Shown here piece after piece: positions 19,301-27,518 of a DNA stretch of 64,000 nucleotides. Under the pieces are notes generated by a model. It was not told the DNA's origin. It made no database searches and was given only the letters and a program-made list of their open reading frames with translations. Source of the DNA: JAJFFW01 sp965263375 (lineage in GTDB: Bacteria; Pseudomonadota; Alphaproteobacteria; Caulobacterales; Parvularculaceae); assembly GCA_965263375.1 (NCBI GenBank), contig OZ253669.1:868001-932000 (forward strand), in the 5' to 3' direction. How positions within the stretch are numbered: the first letter of the stretch is position 1; every line of letters begins with the position of its first letter. Position numbers and translations under genes: made by a program.

Positions 19301-19575
19301 ATGGTCGCAGCACCGTCATAAGCAAGGCTGTCGACTTGCTTTAGACCTTCGATATTTTGGACTTCAAGCTCCGTAGGCCGCACCAATAATCGCTCAGCAT
19401 CTTCTGGCGACACGCCTGGTAAAGGCATTGTGACAGTTACGTATGGCGCTGACACATCCGGATCGGCTTCTCGGGGGATAGTGTTGTAAGCCTGCAGCCC
19501 GAACAAAATCATCACGACCAAGGCAGTCATGATGACACGTGTTCGCGAAAACGCGGCGTCTATAATTGCCGTCAT
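16303..19575 (-). CDS. RND efflux transporter, inner membrane permease
   Basis: Resistance-nodulation-division permease of 1090 residues with the usual duplicated layout: TM1, a large periplasmic loop, TM2-6, a second loop, then TM8-12. The N-terminus (ADPDVSAPYVTVTMPLPGVSP) is the typical RND porter region. In TM4 the motif reads GMLVDGAIVIIEFADRR: the canonical Asp-Asp pair is Asp-Gly. In TM10 the canonical Lys position is Asn (GIVVNNNIVLIDTF). Its start overlaps the adaptor stop by ATGA, so the two are translationally coupled. The substrate is unknown, and no outer-membrane channel gene or regulator is adjacent. Confidence 0.95.
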   Translation of the reverse strand: MTAIIDAAFSRTRVIMTALVVMILFGLQAYNTIPREADPDVSAPYVTVTMPLPGVSPEDAERLLVRPTELEVQNIEGLKQVDSLAYDGAATIILEFFTTVDIDTALIDVREAIDRAKSEYPADAEEPIVEEFNVQTTFPIITIVVSGDAPERAIYRVAKRLQDRLEGAEGVLEANLSGAREELMEVLVDPKVLESYGLTETEVINAVTGNNQLVTAGFIAQPDGDFIVKAPGLIKTAEDLRSIPVRSNGDRVVTLGDIAQARRTFVDRKGHAIFNGRPAIGVEVTKRTGANIVETIDRVRSIAKEEAQHWPTPIQYTLIGDQSVMVNDNLEGLTASVMTAILLVMIMIVATLGLRSGIMVGLAIPTSFLIGFLLLTLFGFTLNMMVMFGLVLSVGMLVDGAIVIIEFADRRMTEGADRKTAYMEASKRMFWPVVTSTATTLAAFLPFLFWESMPGQFMKFLPITLIFVLLASLLVALIFLPVVGYLMRTPKFLTKRFAFLSPPSQPQNRDIEDTDPATMPGAVGLYSRTLKGFIQRPVLSIACALVVVVICRQAFIIASPDVEFFIRNDEEQSNIFILARGNLSADQKIEIAKEVAARVEGHPAIEHLFVKTNLPISAGPNAAPPETIGQVGIDLLYYTERDHSLIVNEEIRELVEGVPGVHLEVRQRESGPPVGKDVQVELTGVDFDAMIEAARKLRDHVDTATIDINGKEILTYMDTEDTLPLPGIEWSMEIDREQAGRYGLNVIQAGAMLQFVTNGLLIDRYRPDDSEDEVDIRVRYPEEYRSVLGLDTVRVQTPDGAVPLSNFVTREARPQVDRITRRDGRRIIEVKTNGNTRVAGHEVGQNTAIEEMRTYLESGALGDKISWTILGADEETAEATAFFANAMLAAMFAIAMILLLEFNSFYHAFLTLTAVILSVFGVLLGIAISGQYVSVIMTGVGIVALAGIVVNNNIVLIDTFQHLRRKGLAVEDAVLRTAAQRVRPVLLTTATTILGLLPMVFEINVDFGAGTIAHGSSTSDWWVLLSSAVVYGLAFSTVLTLLLTPVLLAAPTVISKRLKLKKSAKQQLSITNQNAEYNTNPFAQKRHAAE

Positions 19576-20669
19576 GGCGTTGGCTCCGCTGAAAGGCCTG
19601 ATGAATTGTCAGATTGCGGTGGTGAGACGATTACTTTTTGTCCCTGCGAAACATATTCTTGTCCGCGCGTGATAATAGATGTGACGCCACTTAATCCGTC
19701 TAACCAGGCGCCGTTTTGGTTCTCGCCGATTATTCTAACGCGCTTTGTCTCAACAATATCGTCGCCATTAACAGCGCGAATGGCCAAATCGCCATTCTCG
19801 TCAAGCGTTAGCGCTGAGTGGGGTGCTAAGTGAGCCTCGCGCCGCGCCGCGAAAATAGTAAAATCCGCCGTTACACCATCTTTTAATGCGCCATCTTCAT
19901 TTGGGATTTCAAGTTCAACATCGAAAGTCCGGGTCGCTGGATCGGCGGATGTGGCGACAAATCGTAGTTTTCCTTTCACAACTTCCCCTGTTGAAAGGCG
20001 CGCCTCGCCAAGGTCGCCAACCCTTAGCTTGGAGACATCTTGTTCTGAAACTGCGCCAGTGACTAAGAACGGGGAAAGTTGAAGGACGACACCGCAAGGC
20101 TGGCCAATATTGAGGAAATCGCCGATCTCCACTGAACGTTCGTCAAAGATGCCGTCAAACGGGGCAATGATATTTGTTTTTGCAAGGTTCAAGCGCGCTT
20201 GTTCCTCATTCGCTTTAGCAAGATCTAATGCAGCTTTTTGTGACGCGACCGCGGTGTTTGATCGAAAGCCGTCTGCGGCGAGTTTAACGGCGGCTTGATA
20301 ATCTAGTTTTGCCTTGGCGAGCGATGCTTTGGCCTCGTTATAGGAAGCTTTACGTGCATCGACATTTAGCCGACATAAAACATCGCCCTGTTTTACTTTA
20401 GCGCCGCGCTCGATGGGGGTGTCGGCAACAGCGCCAACGGTTTCAGCGCGCACGACAACTTTGCGTAAGGCTTCGGTGCGGCCTCTCACAACCACCTCAT
20501 CTTGCCAAGATTGCGGCTCTACGGTTTTTGCAATGACACTAAAAAGGGGTTGTTCCGCACTGACGTCGGCTTCAGGGCCTGACCCTCTCATCACCCCGCG
20601 CACAGCAAAGTATGCGATCACGGCGCAAAGGATTGCGAGCGCGGTTTTTACGGATGGCGATAACTTCAT
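19572..20669 (-). CDS. RND efflux periplasmic adaptor (membrane fusion protein)
   Basis: Adaptor of 365 residues linking the RND permease to an outer-membrane channel. It has an N-terminal anchor (AILCAVIAYFAVRGV), a split lipoyl domain (ERGAKVKQGDVLCRL and KTNIIAPFDGIFDERSVEIGD) with an alpha-hairpin between, and beta-barrel regions. ATG 20669 was preferred because AAGG lies 8 nt before it; ATG 20690 is an alternative. It overlaps the permease start by 4 nt. Confidence 0.94.
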   Translation of the reverse strand: MKLSPSVKTALAILCAVIAYFAVRGVMRGSGPEADVSAEQPLFSVIAKTVEPQSWQDEVVVRGRTEALRKVVVRAETVGAVADTPIERGAKVKQGDVLCRLNVDARKASYNEAKASLAKAKLDYQAAVKLAADGFRSNTAVASQKAALDLAKANEEQARLNLAKTNIIAPFDGIFDERSVEIGDFLNIGQPCGVVLQLSPFLVTGAVSEQDVSKLRVGDLGEARLSTGEVVKGKLRFVATSADPATRTFDVELEIPNEDGALKDGVTADFTIFAARREAHLAPHSALTLDENGDLAIRAVNGDDIVETKRVRIIGENQNGAWLDGLSGVTSIITRGQEYVSQGQKVIVSPPQSDNSSGLSAEPTP

Positions 20670-21030
20670 GGCCGAGCCCTTAATGCCCATTTATAGCGGT
20701 TTGGACGCCAGCAAATATGAACACAGTGAACGAAAGGTTTCTTTGGTTCTAGCTGGGGTCTTAAATTCTGCTTTCAACTGTAATTCGATATATATCGTCT
20801 TAATGCGCTGTTGATCGTCCGCAAGTCTGTTAAACGTCAAATAAAGCGGCGATATCGTCGCGACGACCGATTTTTTCCAAATTTCGTTTAAGTTACTATC
20901 TTTCGACTATCCAAATGGGCTGAAGAATATCTAATTCAGCAGAACGGGTGTGACAATAACACCAATCTCCTTGATAGTTAAAAGTGTTAGTCCCATCCGG
21001 CCTACGTTTGCTGGAAAAGGTTTGGTTCAA
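20670..21030. other. 361-base gap between the RND adaptor and queG
   Basis: Upstream region of the RND operon and the 3' side of queG. It is AT-rich. A short inverted repeat, GGTGT-N7-ACACC, lies at 20947-20963. I see no regulator gene, terminator or RNA here; the RND promoter must be in the part near 20700-20900. Confidence 0.4.
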
Positions 21031-22173
21031 TTAGTTATTTTTACCTAACCACTCTTTACGTACAGTTTCATCGGTCTCTTCTGGTAGAGCAGTTTCTGTC
21101 AGCTGGCTAAAATCTTCAATCGCCAATAATTGGGACAAAGCCCATATTGCGGCCCCGCGGACCAGTGGCGAAGGGTCGTTAAGTAGGCCAAGGGCGGTGT
21201 CCGCAAGCTCTGGGGCGTCAGAATTGCCGATCGCTATTAAGACATTTCGCACAAAACGATCCCGCTTTATGCGTTTTATGGGCGATCCGCTAAAAAAAGA
21301 GCGAAAATCAGCATCGTTAAGAGTAGCGAGCTCTTTCAAAAGGGGGGCTCTTAAGGCTTCCCGGGGGTGGAAGGCCGTTTCTTGCGCGTTATGGGCGAAT
21401 TTATTCCATGGGCATACCGCTAAACAATCATCACAGCCGTAGATCCGATTTCCGATGGCTTTGCGAAATTCCTTTGGGATCGGGCCTTTGTGTTCGATAG
21501 TTAGATAAGAAATGCACCGCCGCGCGTCGAGCTGATAGGGGGCTGGAAACGCTTTGGTGGGGCAAATATCCAAACATTGCTGGCATGAGCCGCAGTGGTC
21601 ACGTTCTGGCTGATCGTGACCAAGTTCAAGATCGGTGTAGATTGCGCCAAGAAATAGCCAAGAGCCGTGATCGCGTGAGACTAAGTTGGTGTGTTTACCC
21701 TGCCAGCCTAGGCCCGCCTTGGCGGCTAACGGTTTTTCCATTACAGGCGCCGTATCGACGAAGACTTTCACGGCACATTTGTACGTTTCCGCCAACCATC
21801 GCGCTACCCGCTTCAGGCGCTTTTTAACGACATCATGATAGTCTTTGTTTTGAGCATAGACAGATATTGCCCCCAGATCCTTTTGTCGGAGTATGGCGAG
21901 CGGGTCGTCGTCTGGCCCATAATTAAAGCCAAGCATAATAACGCTGCGCGCTTCTGGCCAAAGGGTTTGTGGGTTTGAACGCTCGTTTGTACGGGTCTCC
22001 ATCCAATCCATCGATCCATGGCGACCGTCATCGATGAAGTAATCTAGGCGTACTTTCTCGCGTGGAGAGAGCTGCGCGGGGCTTATGCCGACACAGTCAA
22101 AGCCTGCGGAATGCGCGATCTGTTTGACCTGTTGTATGATCGAGGGATGCGCAGATGACGGGGGCTTCGGCAT
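21031..22173 (-). CDS. queG: Epoxyqueuosine reductase
   Basis: Cobalamin-dependent iron-sulfur enzyme of 380 residues that performs the last step of queuosine synthesis in tRNA. Two ferredoxin-like cysteine motifs are present: CGSCQQCLDICP and CDDCLAVCPWNKFA. The substrate-binding region VFVDTAPVMEKPLA with GLGWQGKHTNL is typical, and a HEAT-like C-terminal part (SPLVRGAAIWALSQL) completes the fold. It starts 24 nt after the glutathione transferase gene on the same strand; the adjacency is common in Alphaproteobacteria. No clear ribosome binding site is visible, which suggests coupling to the upstream gene. Confidence 0.96.
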   Translation of the reverse strand: MPKPPSSAHPSIIQQVKQIAHSAGFDCVGISPAQLSPREKVRLDYFIDDGRHGSMDWMETRTNERSNPQTLWPEARSVIMLGFNYGPDDDPLAILRQKDLGAISVYAQNKDYHDVVKKRLKRVARWLAETYKCAVKVFVDTAPVMEKPLAAKAGLGWQGKHTNLVSRDHGSWLFLGAIYTDLELGHDQPERDHCGSCQQCLDICPTKAFPAPYQLDARRCISYLTIEHKGPIPKEFRKAIGNRIYGCDDCLAVCPWNKFAHNAQETAFHPREALRAPLLKELATLNDADFRSFFSGSPIKRIKRDRFVRNVLIAIGNSDAPELADTALGLLNDPSPLVRGAAIWALSQLLAIEDFSQLTETALPEETDETVRKEWLGKNN

Positions 22174-22197
22174 GGTTCAATGTTGGACGCTTTATGC

Positions 22198-22866
22198 TCA
22201 AAAATCGAGATTGGCGTAATGAGCGCTTGGCGCCAGATTGGGCATGCGATCTTCTAAGATCGGTTGGAAACTAGGGCGAGATTTTAGGCGCGCATACCAC
22301 TCCTGGACATGAGGGAATTGTCGCCACGGGATTAGGCCCAGATAATCACTCGATGATAAATAGCTCGCCGCGGCAATATCCGCGATCGAAAAGCTTCCCC
22401 CCGCAAGCCAATCGCGGGTTTCGATCAGCCAAGAAATGTAATCCAAATGCCAACATAGGGCGTCGGCGCTTCGTTCTACTGAGTCAAAACTAGCCTTGGG
22501 CGCTTGACTAAGTTTCACCCGCAATGTGGCTGTATTAATTTCCGCCTCATATTTTTGCACAAACCACGCCATAAGCCGCCGCGCTTCTGCGCGGCCAGCG
22601 GATGTCGCCGGGAATAGGGCTGGCGTTTGGTAGACTTCCTCAATATATTCTGCGATTGCGCTTGCTGGGGAAATCGAAATTTCTTCACCAGAGGGAGCAT
22701 CATCAATCAGCACAGGGATTGTTAACGCTGGATTGTTCGAGGCGAGATCCCCATGATCTTCACCCGGTTCAGCATAAACTTGGCGAACGGTCAGTCCCTT
22801 TTCCGCCAACAAAAAACGGATCATTCGGCAAGCTGGGTCTAATGGCATCGATAAAAGGGAGCGCAT
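22198..22866 (-). CDS. Glutathione S-transferase family protein
   Basis: Protein of 222 residues with an N-terminal thioredoxin-like domain (PACRMIRFLLAEKGL, NPALTIPVLIDD with the conserved cis-Pro, then SPASAIAEYIEE) and an all-helical C-terminal domain containing SIADIAAASYLSSSDYLG. The start is uncertain: ATG 22866 is used here, but 22923 and 22848 are also in frame and none has a strong ribosome binding site. It sits directly upstream of queG. The substrate is unknown. Confidence 0.9.
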   Translation of the reverse strand: MRSLLSMPLDPACRMIRFLLAEKGLTVRQVYAEPGEDHGDLASNNPALTIPVLIDDAPSGEEISISPASAIAEYIEEVYQTPALFPATSAGRAEARRLMAWFVQKYEAEINTATLRVKLSQAPKASFDSVERSADALCWHLDYISWLIETRDWLAGGSFSIADIAAASYLSSSDYLGLIPWRQFPHVQEWYARLKSRPSFQPILEDRMPNLAPSAHYANLDF

Positions 22867-22982
22867 CAGCGGTGATTGGACCTCTTTTGTAAAATCAATG
22901 CGCTGGACATCAGCGCATGGCAACGACTGAAGGCTGTCAGGATGATCCTAAAACGGCCCACATATAACACGAAGATAGCCGT

Positions 22983-23207
22983 TTATTTGAAGGCGACCAG
23001 TGTAAAAGCTGCAGTGTGTTTTGGATCAATCCCCTCAGCGGGAATGATCTTATCAATGATCCAACCATCTTCGGCAAGCTCGTTTAATTTGGTCTCAAGT
23101 GCGCGGGCGGCCGCAGAACCATAATCGGCTGCTGTTGCAAAAGGGTTTTGGGGGCGATCTTCTGCTTGACGCCAGCTGACGTAGTAAGTTGCAAATTGTT
23201 TCGCCAT
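22983..23207 (-). CDS. Small DUF4177-like protein
   Basis: Protein of 74 residues. The core LNELAEDGWIIDKIIP and the ending AAFTLVAFK resemble the DUF4177 fold (a small alpha/beta protein), and the middle holds an ADYGSAAARALET helix. There is no signal peptide. The family's function is unknown. A weak purine-rich site precedes the ATG. Confidence 0.65.
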   Translation of the reverse strand: MAKQFATYYVSWRQAEDRPQNPFATAADYGSAAARALETKLNELAEDGWIIDKIIPAEGIDPKHTAAFTLVAFK

Positions 23208-23739
23208 TATACACCACTTATTGAAATTGCTGGGAGTTTACCCCCTGGATGAGTGGTTTTGAAGGTGAAAAACATAAAAACAACCCCAGGCGGATGGCGC
23301 TGGTTGGCGCAAACCTATAAGCGGTAATCCAACGCATTCTGGATTGTTGCAATCTGGCACAACGGCCTTTGCCGAGGGAGGCGATTAGGTCTGTTCGCCC
23401 GGTTTTCTCAGTTTGGGCGTACAATCTGTTTCCCGAAAACCAGCTAAATGCATCTAAAAGCCGATGGGGGGATTGCGGCGCACCGCCGCGCCTAAATCGC
23501 ATGAGATGCATGAAAATCCCGACTTTTTCTATGAATCCTTAAGTATTATGCGGTTTTAACAGTATGGTGGGCGTATCCACTTGAGGTTTAGCTCGGCATG
23601 AGAAATGGTCGCGGCCTGGTCTTGTCGTAATGCTGATGCTATTGGCTCAAATTGTGCGTCTGCACACTGGGCGTTTGCAGTTTGCAAATGATTGGGTTGG
23701 AGGGCGCGCCGCGTCTGTCTTTCTTTTGGAGATGATTAC
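23208..23739. other. 532-base gap upstream of UDP-glucose dehydrogenase
   Basis: No convincing gene. A 97-codon minus-strand frame (23218-23511) has no family features. The gap holds a nested inverted repeat at 23448-23511, listed separately, and the ribosome binding site TTGGAG of the dehydrogenase gene. Confidence 0.5.
23448..23511. repeat. Nested stem-loop in the gap upstream of UDP-glucose dehydrogenase
   Basis: Outer arms ATGCATCT (23448-23455) and AGATGCAT (23504-23511) enclose GATT/AATC arms and a perfect inner hairpin, GCGGCG-CAC-CGCCGC (23475-23489). No T-run follows closely. It could be a structured RNA, a protein-binding site or an intergenic repeat. Confidence 0.55.
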
Positions 23740-25044
23740 ATGCGCATAGCAATGATTGGCACAGGTTATGTCGGATTAGTGTCCGGCGCGTGTTTCGCAG
23801 ATTTCGGTCATACGGTTATTTGCGTTGACAAAGACGCAAGCAAAATTGAACGGTTGGAGCGCGGAGAGATTCCGATCTTTGAGCCGGGTCTTGATGATTT
23901 GGTCGCCCGAAATGTTGAAGCGGGACGTCTTTCTTTTACTACGGATCTGAAAACTGCTGTTCCAGGCGCTGATGCGGTCTTTATCGCGGTTGGCACGCCG
24001 TCACGGCGCGGCGATGGTTTTGCTGATCTTTCCTATGTTTATGCGGCGAGTGAAGAGATTGCTGAAGCAGCTGAAGGCTATACGGTTGTTGTTAACAAGT
24101 CGACGGTTCCCGTTGGCACTGGCGCTGAGGTTGAAGAAATTTTAAAGCGTGTTCGGCCGGATGCTGAGTTTTCTGTCGTCTCAAACCCTGAATTTTTGCG
24201 TGAGGGCGCCGCGATTGAGGACTTTAAACGCCCTGACCGCGTTGTGGTTGGCATCGAGGATGAGCGCGCACGCGAAGTGATGAGCGAAATTTACCGTCCG
24301 CTTTATATTAACGAGACGCCGATTGTTTTCACAAATCGTTCGACGTCCGAGTTGATAAAATATGCGGCGAACGCATTTCTCGCCACAAAGATCACCTTTA
24401 TCAACGAGATGTCTGATCTTTGCGAAAAAGTGGGCGCCAACGTACAAGAAGTCGCCAAAGGCATTGGTCTTGATGGGCGCATTGGCTCCAAGTTCCTTCA
24501 TGCCGGTCCTGGCTATGGCGGTTCTTGCTTTCCTAAAGATACACTTGCGCTTGTGCGCACTGCGCAACAACATGAGGCGCCGACAAAAATTGTTGAAGCT
24601 GTTGTTGAGATCAACGACGCGCGTAAGAAACAAATGGCGGAGCGGATTATCGAAGCATGCGGTGGTGATGTAAAAGGCAAGACAATCGCTATTCTCGGTC
24701 TGACCTTTAAGCCGAATACGGATGATATGCGCGATGCACCGTCGCTTGACATTATACCAGCGCTGCAAGCTGCTGGCGCCACTATTCGTGCTCACGATCC
24801 TGAAGGAACGGAAGAGGCGAGCAAGCTGTTAGACAATGTGGCTTTTCTGAGCGGTCCATATGAAGCCCTTGAAGGGGCGGACGCGATGGCGCTTGTCACC
24901 GAGTGGGATGTGTTTCGCGCGTTAGATCTTGACCGCGTTAAGTCGCTTCTTTCTGCGCCGATCGTTGTTGATATGCGCAATATCTATAACCCTGTTCAGA
25001 TGAAGGCAGCGGGTTTTACCTATTCATCGATTGGTCGCCCTTAA
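23740..25044 (+). CDS. UDP-glucose 6-dehydrogenase
   Basis: Oxidises UDP-glucose to UDP-glucuronate for surface polysaccharides. The protein has 434 residues from ATG 23740, which follows GGAG; a start at 23692 would add 16 residues before the Rossmann fold. Motifs are MIGTGYVGLVSGACFAD (NAD binding), VGTGAEVEEIL, SNPEFLREGAAIEDF, the catalytic cysteine in GPGYGGSCFPKDTLAL, and LGLTFKPNTDDMRDAPS in the C-terminal domain. It fits the glycosyltransferase-rich envelope genes found later in the window, though it stands alone here. Confidence 0.96.
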   Translation: MRIAMIGTGYVGLVSGACFADFGHTVICVDKDASKIERLERGEIPIFEPGLDDLVARNVEAGRLSFTTDLKTAVPGADAVFIAVGTPSRRGDGFADLSYVYAASEEIAEAAEGYTVVVNKSTVPVGTGAEVEEILKRVRPDAEFSVVSNPEFLREGAAIEDFKRPDRVVVGIEDERAREVMSEIYRPLYINETPIVFTNRSTSELIKYAANAFLATKITFINEMSDLCEKVGANVQEVAKGIGLDGRIGSKFLHAGPGYGGSCFPKDTLALVRTAQQHEAPTKIVEAVVEINDARKKQMAERIIEACGGDVKGKTIAILGLTFKPNTDDMRDAPSLDIIPALQAAGATIRAHDPEGTEEASKLLDNVAFLSGPYEALEGADAMALVTEWDVFRALDLDRVKSLLSAPIVVDMRNIYNPVQMKAAGFTYSSIGRP

Positions 25045-25208
25045 GCTTAGCGACAATTGGGGTTCATCATGGTTTCCAAGCCTCGATGCGTGACTTGCGC
25101 GTCGGGGCTTGCCGCTGTATAAGGCCCGCTTAATTCTCTCGGGATTGATTGCTTTCCCGCGTCTGCCGATACGACCCTTCTTTGATGGAAGACGAGATCG
25201 GGGATGTC

Positions 25209-25237
25209 CCGCCGCCGGGGTAACGCCCTCGCGGCGG
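25209..25237 (+). repeat. GC-rich hairpin upstream of ffh
   Basis: CCGCCGC pairs with GCGGCGG, with a GGG/CCC inner stem, about 93-121 nt before the ffh start. There is no T-run, and the signal recognition particle RNA consensus (GGAAGGAAGCA loop) is absent, so this is not ffs. It may be part of the ffh leader. Confidence 0.4.
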
Positions 25238-25329
25238 TGCTTTGCGTTGGCTTTTATGGGGTTTGAACCTTGAACCTCATTCGTAAAAGCCCACCTCGGT
25301 CGTGGAAAAGCAATAATTGAGGCTAAGGC

Positions 25330-26958
25330 ATGTTTGATAATCTCAGCGAACGTCTGAGTACTATTTTTGAAGGATTACGCGGCAAAGGCGCCCTTGATGA
25401 AAAGGACGTTTCAGCGGCCCTAAGAGAAGTGCGCGTCGCCCTTCTTGAGGCGGATGTCGCTTTGCCTGTTGCTAAAGCCTTTATCGCTAAGGTCAAAGAA
25501 GGCGCCGTCGGGCAAGAGGTTGTGCGCTCCGTAACGCCTGGCCAACAAGTCATCAAAATTGTTCATGACGCCTTGATTGAAATGTTGGGGGGAACGCCCG
25601 GCGCTGAGCTGACGGAGGAGGGCACCGCTGACGCTGCGCTAAACCTTGCCATGGCGCCGCCAGCGCCGATACTGATGGTGGGTTTGCAAGGTTCAGGTAA
25701 AACGACGACGACAGCAAAACTCGCCGCCCGTCTTCAAAAGCGGGAAAAGAAAAAGGTCTTAATGGCCTCCCTCGATACGCGGCGCCCTGCGGCGCAGGAG
25801 CAATTGCGGGTTTTGGGCGAGCAGACGAGTGTCGCAACTCTGCCAATCGTGGCGGGCCAGTCGCCAACCCAAATTACCACCCGCGCGATGGAGGCGGCGA
25901 AACTTGGCGGGTTTGATGTTCTGCTTCTCGATACCGCTGGTCGCTTATCGATTGACGAGCAGCTGATGGCGGAAGTCGCCGAAATCCACGCCATCGCTCA
26001 ACCGATTGAAACTTTGCTGGTGGTTGATGCGTTGACCGGCCAAGACGCGGTTCACACGGCGGAAAAATTTAAAGAGCGCCTTGCGGTAAGCGGCGTCGTC
26101 TTGACCAGGCTAGATGGTGACGGCCGCGGCGGCGCGGCGCTTTCCATGCGCGCGGTGACCGGTTCTCCCATCAAATTCGTGGGTCTTGGCGAGAAGATGG
26201 ATGCGATCGACACGTTTGACCCCCAACGCATGGCGGGCCGCATCCTCGGCATGGGCGACATCGTCTCCCTTGTTGAAAAAGCCGCCGAGCAAATGGATAT
26301 GGAACAGGCGGAGCGCCAGGCCAAGAAAATGGCCAAGGGCGACTTTGACCTTAATGACCTTGCTGATCAGTTCAAGCAAATGCGCAATATGGGCGGGCTT
26401 GGCGCAATTATGGGGCTTATGCCCGGCATGGGCAAAATGAAAAAGATGGTCGATCAGGCCGGCGGATTTGACGATAAAGAGATCAAACGCCAGGAAGCGA
26501 TCATCAGCTCCATGACGAAAAAGGAGCGTAAAAGCCCTAAACTGATGAACGCCAGCCGAAAAAAGCGGGTCGCCGCAGGTTCTGGCACGAGTGTTCAAGA
26601 AATCAATAAGCTCCTAAAAAGCCACCGTCAGATGGCGGACCTTATGAAGCGCATGGGCAAAGGCGGCATGAAGGGCCTTGCCCAACAGATGATGGCGATG
26701 GGCGGCGCCCCAGGCGGCGCAATGCCAGGACTTGGCGGCGGCATGGGCGGCGGCGGTGCGCCGGACCCAGCCCTTCTAGAAGGTCTTGGCGGCGCAGGGG
26801 GTAAGGGAAAAAAAGGCGACATTGATTTTGACGCCATCGAACAAGCGATTTCCGGCAAGGCGCCGATGCCCCCTGGTCTTGGAAAAGGGGGCTTAGGCGG
26901 GTTGCCAGGGGCTGGATCCGGATTAGGCGGCCTGCCTGGGCTTGGGAAAAAGAAATAG
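25330..26958 (+). CDS. ffh: Signal recognition particle protein
   Basis: SRP54 homologue of 542 residues that targets nascent membrane proteins together with the SRP RNA and FtsY. The N and GTPase domains carry GLQGSGKTTTTAKLA (P-loop), SLDTRRPAAQEQL, LLDTAGR and TRLDGDGRGGAALS. The Met-rich M domain begins near residue 300, with SSMTKKERKSPKLMNASR-type RNA-binding helices and NKLLKSHRQM. The C-terminal tail from about residue 460 is rich in Gly, Met and Pro and longer than in E. coli. rpsP follows after 44 nt. Confidence 0.97.
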   Translation: MFDNLSERLSTIFEGLRGKGALDEKDVSAALREVRVALLEADVALPVAKAFIAKVKEGAVGQEVVRSVTPGQQVIKIVHDALIEMLGGTPGAELTEEGTADAALNLAMAPPAPILMVGLQGSGKTTTTAKLAARLQKREKKKVLMASLDTRRPAAQEQLRVLGEQTSVATLPIVAGQSPTQITTRAMEAAKLGGFDVLLLDTAGRLSIDEQLMAEVAEIHAIAQPIETLLVVDALTGQDAVHTAEKFKERLAVSGVVLTRLDGDGRGGAALSMRAVTGSPIKFVGLGEKMDAIDTFDPQRMAGRILGMGDIVSLVEKAAEQMDMEQAERQAKKMAKGDFDLNDLADQFKQMRNMGGLGAIMGLMPGMGKMKKMVDQAGGFDDKEIKRQEAIISSMTKKERKSPKLMNASRKKRVAAGSGTSVQEINKLLKSHRQMADLMKRMGKGGMKGLAQQMMAMGGAPGGAMPGLGGGMGGGGAPDPALLEGLGGAGGKGKKGDIDFDAIEQAISGKAPMPPGLGKGGLGGLPGAGSGLGGLPGLGKKK

Positions 26959-27002
26959 CGATACAGATTAACAAATTATTTGAATGACGAAGGAAAACAA
27001 AA

Positions 27003-27434
27003 ATGGCTTTAAAAATTAGACTTGCCCGCGGTGGGGCGAAAAAGCGACCATTCTATTCGATCGTAATTGCTGACGTGCGTTCGCCGCGCGACGGGCGTTT
27101 CATCGAAAAGGTTGGAACTTATAACCCACTGCTTGCTAAAGATGACCCAAACCGCGTTCAGTATAAAGAAGACCGTGTAAAGCATTGGCTTTCTGTCGGT
27201 GCTAAGCCAACAGACCGTGTTGCCCGCTTCTTGTCCTTGAACGATCTTGTTAAATGGGAACAGGGTAACAACCCGAACAAGGCAAAGCCTGGCCAAAAAG
27301 CTTTGGATCGTTTAGAAGAAAAACGTCAAAAAGAAGAAGACGCGAAAGCCGCTGCTGAGGAGGCTGCAGCAGAAGCCGCCGCAGCACAAGAAGCGCCAGC
27401 GGAAGAGGCCGCTAGTGAAGAGGCAAGCGCTTAG
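27003..27434 (+). CDS. rpsP: 30S ribosomal protein S16
   Basis: Ribosomal protein of 143 residues. The core (KIRLARGGAKKRPFYSIV, PRDGRFIEKVGTYNP) covers the first 80 residues, and a Glu/Ala-rich C-terminal tail of some 40 residues follows, as in several Alphaproteobacteria. GAAGGA precedes the ATG. A strong terminator follows directly, so the usual downstream rimM-trmD-rplS genes are not in this operon. Confidence 0.97.
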   Translation: MALKIRLARGGAKKRPFYSIVIADVRSPRDGRFIEKVGTYNPLLAKDDPNRVQYKEDRVKHWLSVGAKPTDRVARFLSLNDLVKWEQGNNPNKAKPGQKALDRLEEKRQKEEDAKAAAEEAAAEAAAAQEAPAEEAASEEASA

Positions 27435-27449
27435 CTTGATGGTTGAAAA

Positions 27450-27472
27450 GGGCGCTTTGAGCGCCCTTTTTT
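27450..27472 (+). terminator. Intrinsic terminator after rpsP
   Basis: GGGCGC-TTTGA-GCGCCC followed by TTTTTT: a perfect 6-bp GC stem with a T6 run, 15 nt after the rpsP stop. Confidence 0.9.
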
Positions 27473-27518
27473 GTGCGTTCAATTGCTTGCGAATTAAAAA
27501 GTTTGTGCAACCGAAGCG

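Noticed and set aside
23218..23511. 97-codon minus-strand frame in the gap before UDP-glucose dehydrogenase
   Set aside because: No ribosome binding site, no family features, and its first codons coincide with the inverted repeat arm.
24181..24795. 204-codon open frame on the minus strand
   Set aside because: It lies wholly inside UDP-glucose dehydrogenase, whose motifs are certain, and its product has no family features; it is an antisense shadow.
25045..25329. SRP RNA gene (ffs) suspected upstream of ffh
   Set aside because: The conserved GGAAGGAAGCA-type loop and 4.5S core are absent; only a simple hairpin is there.
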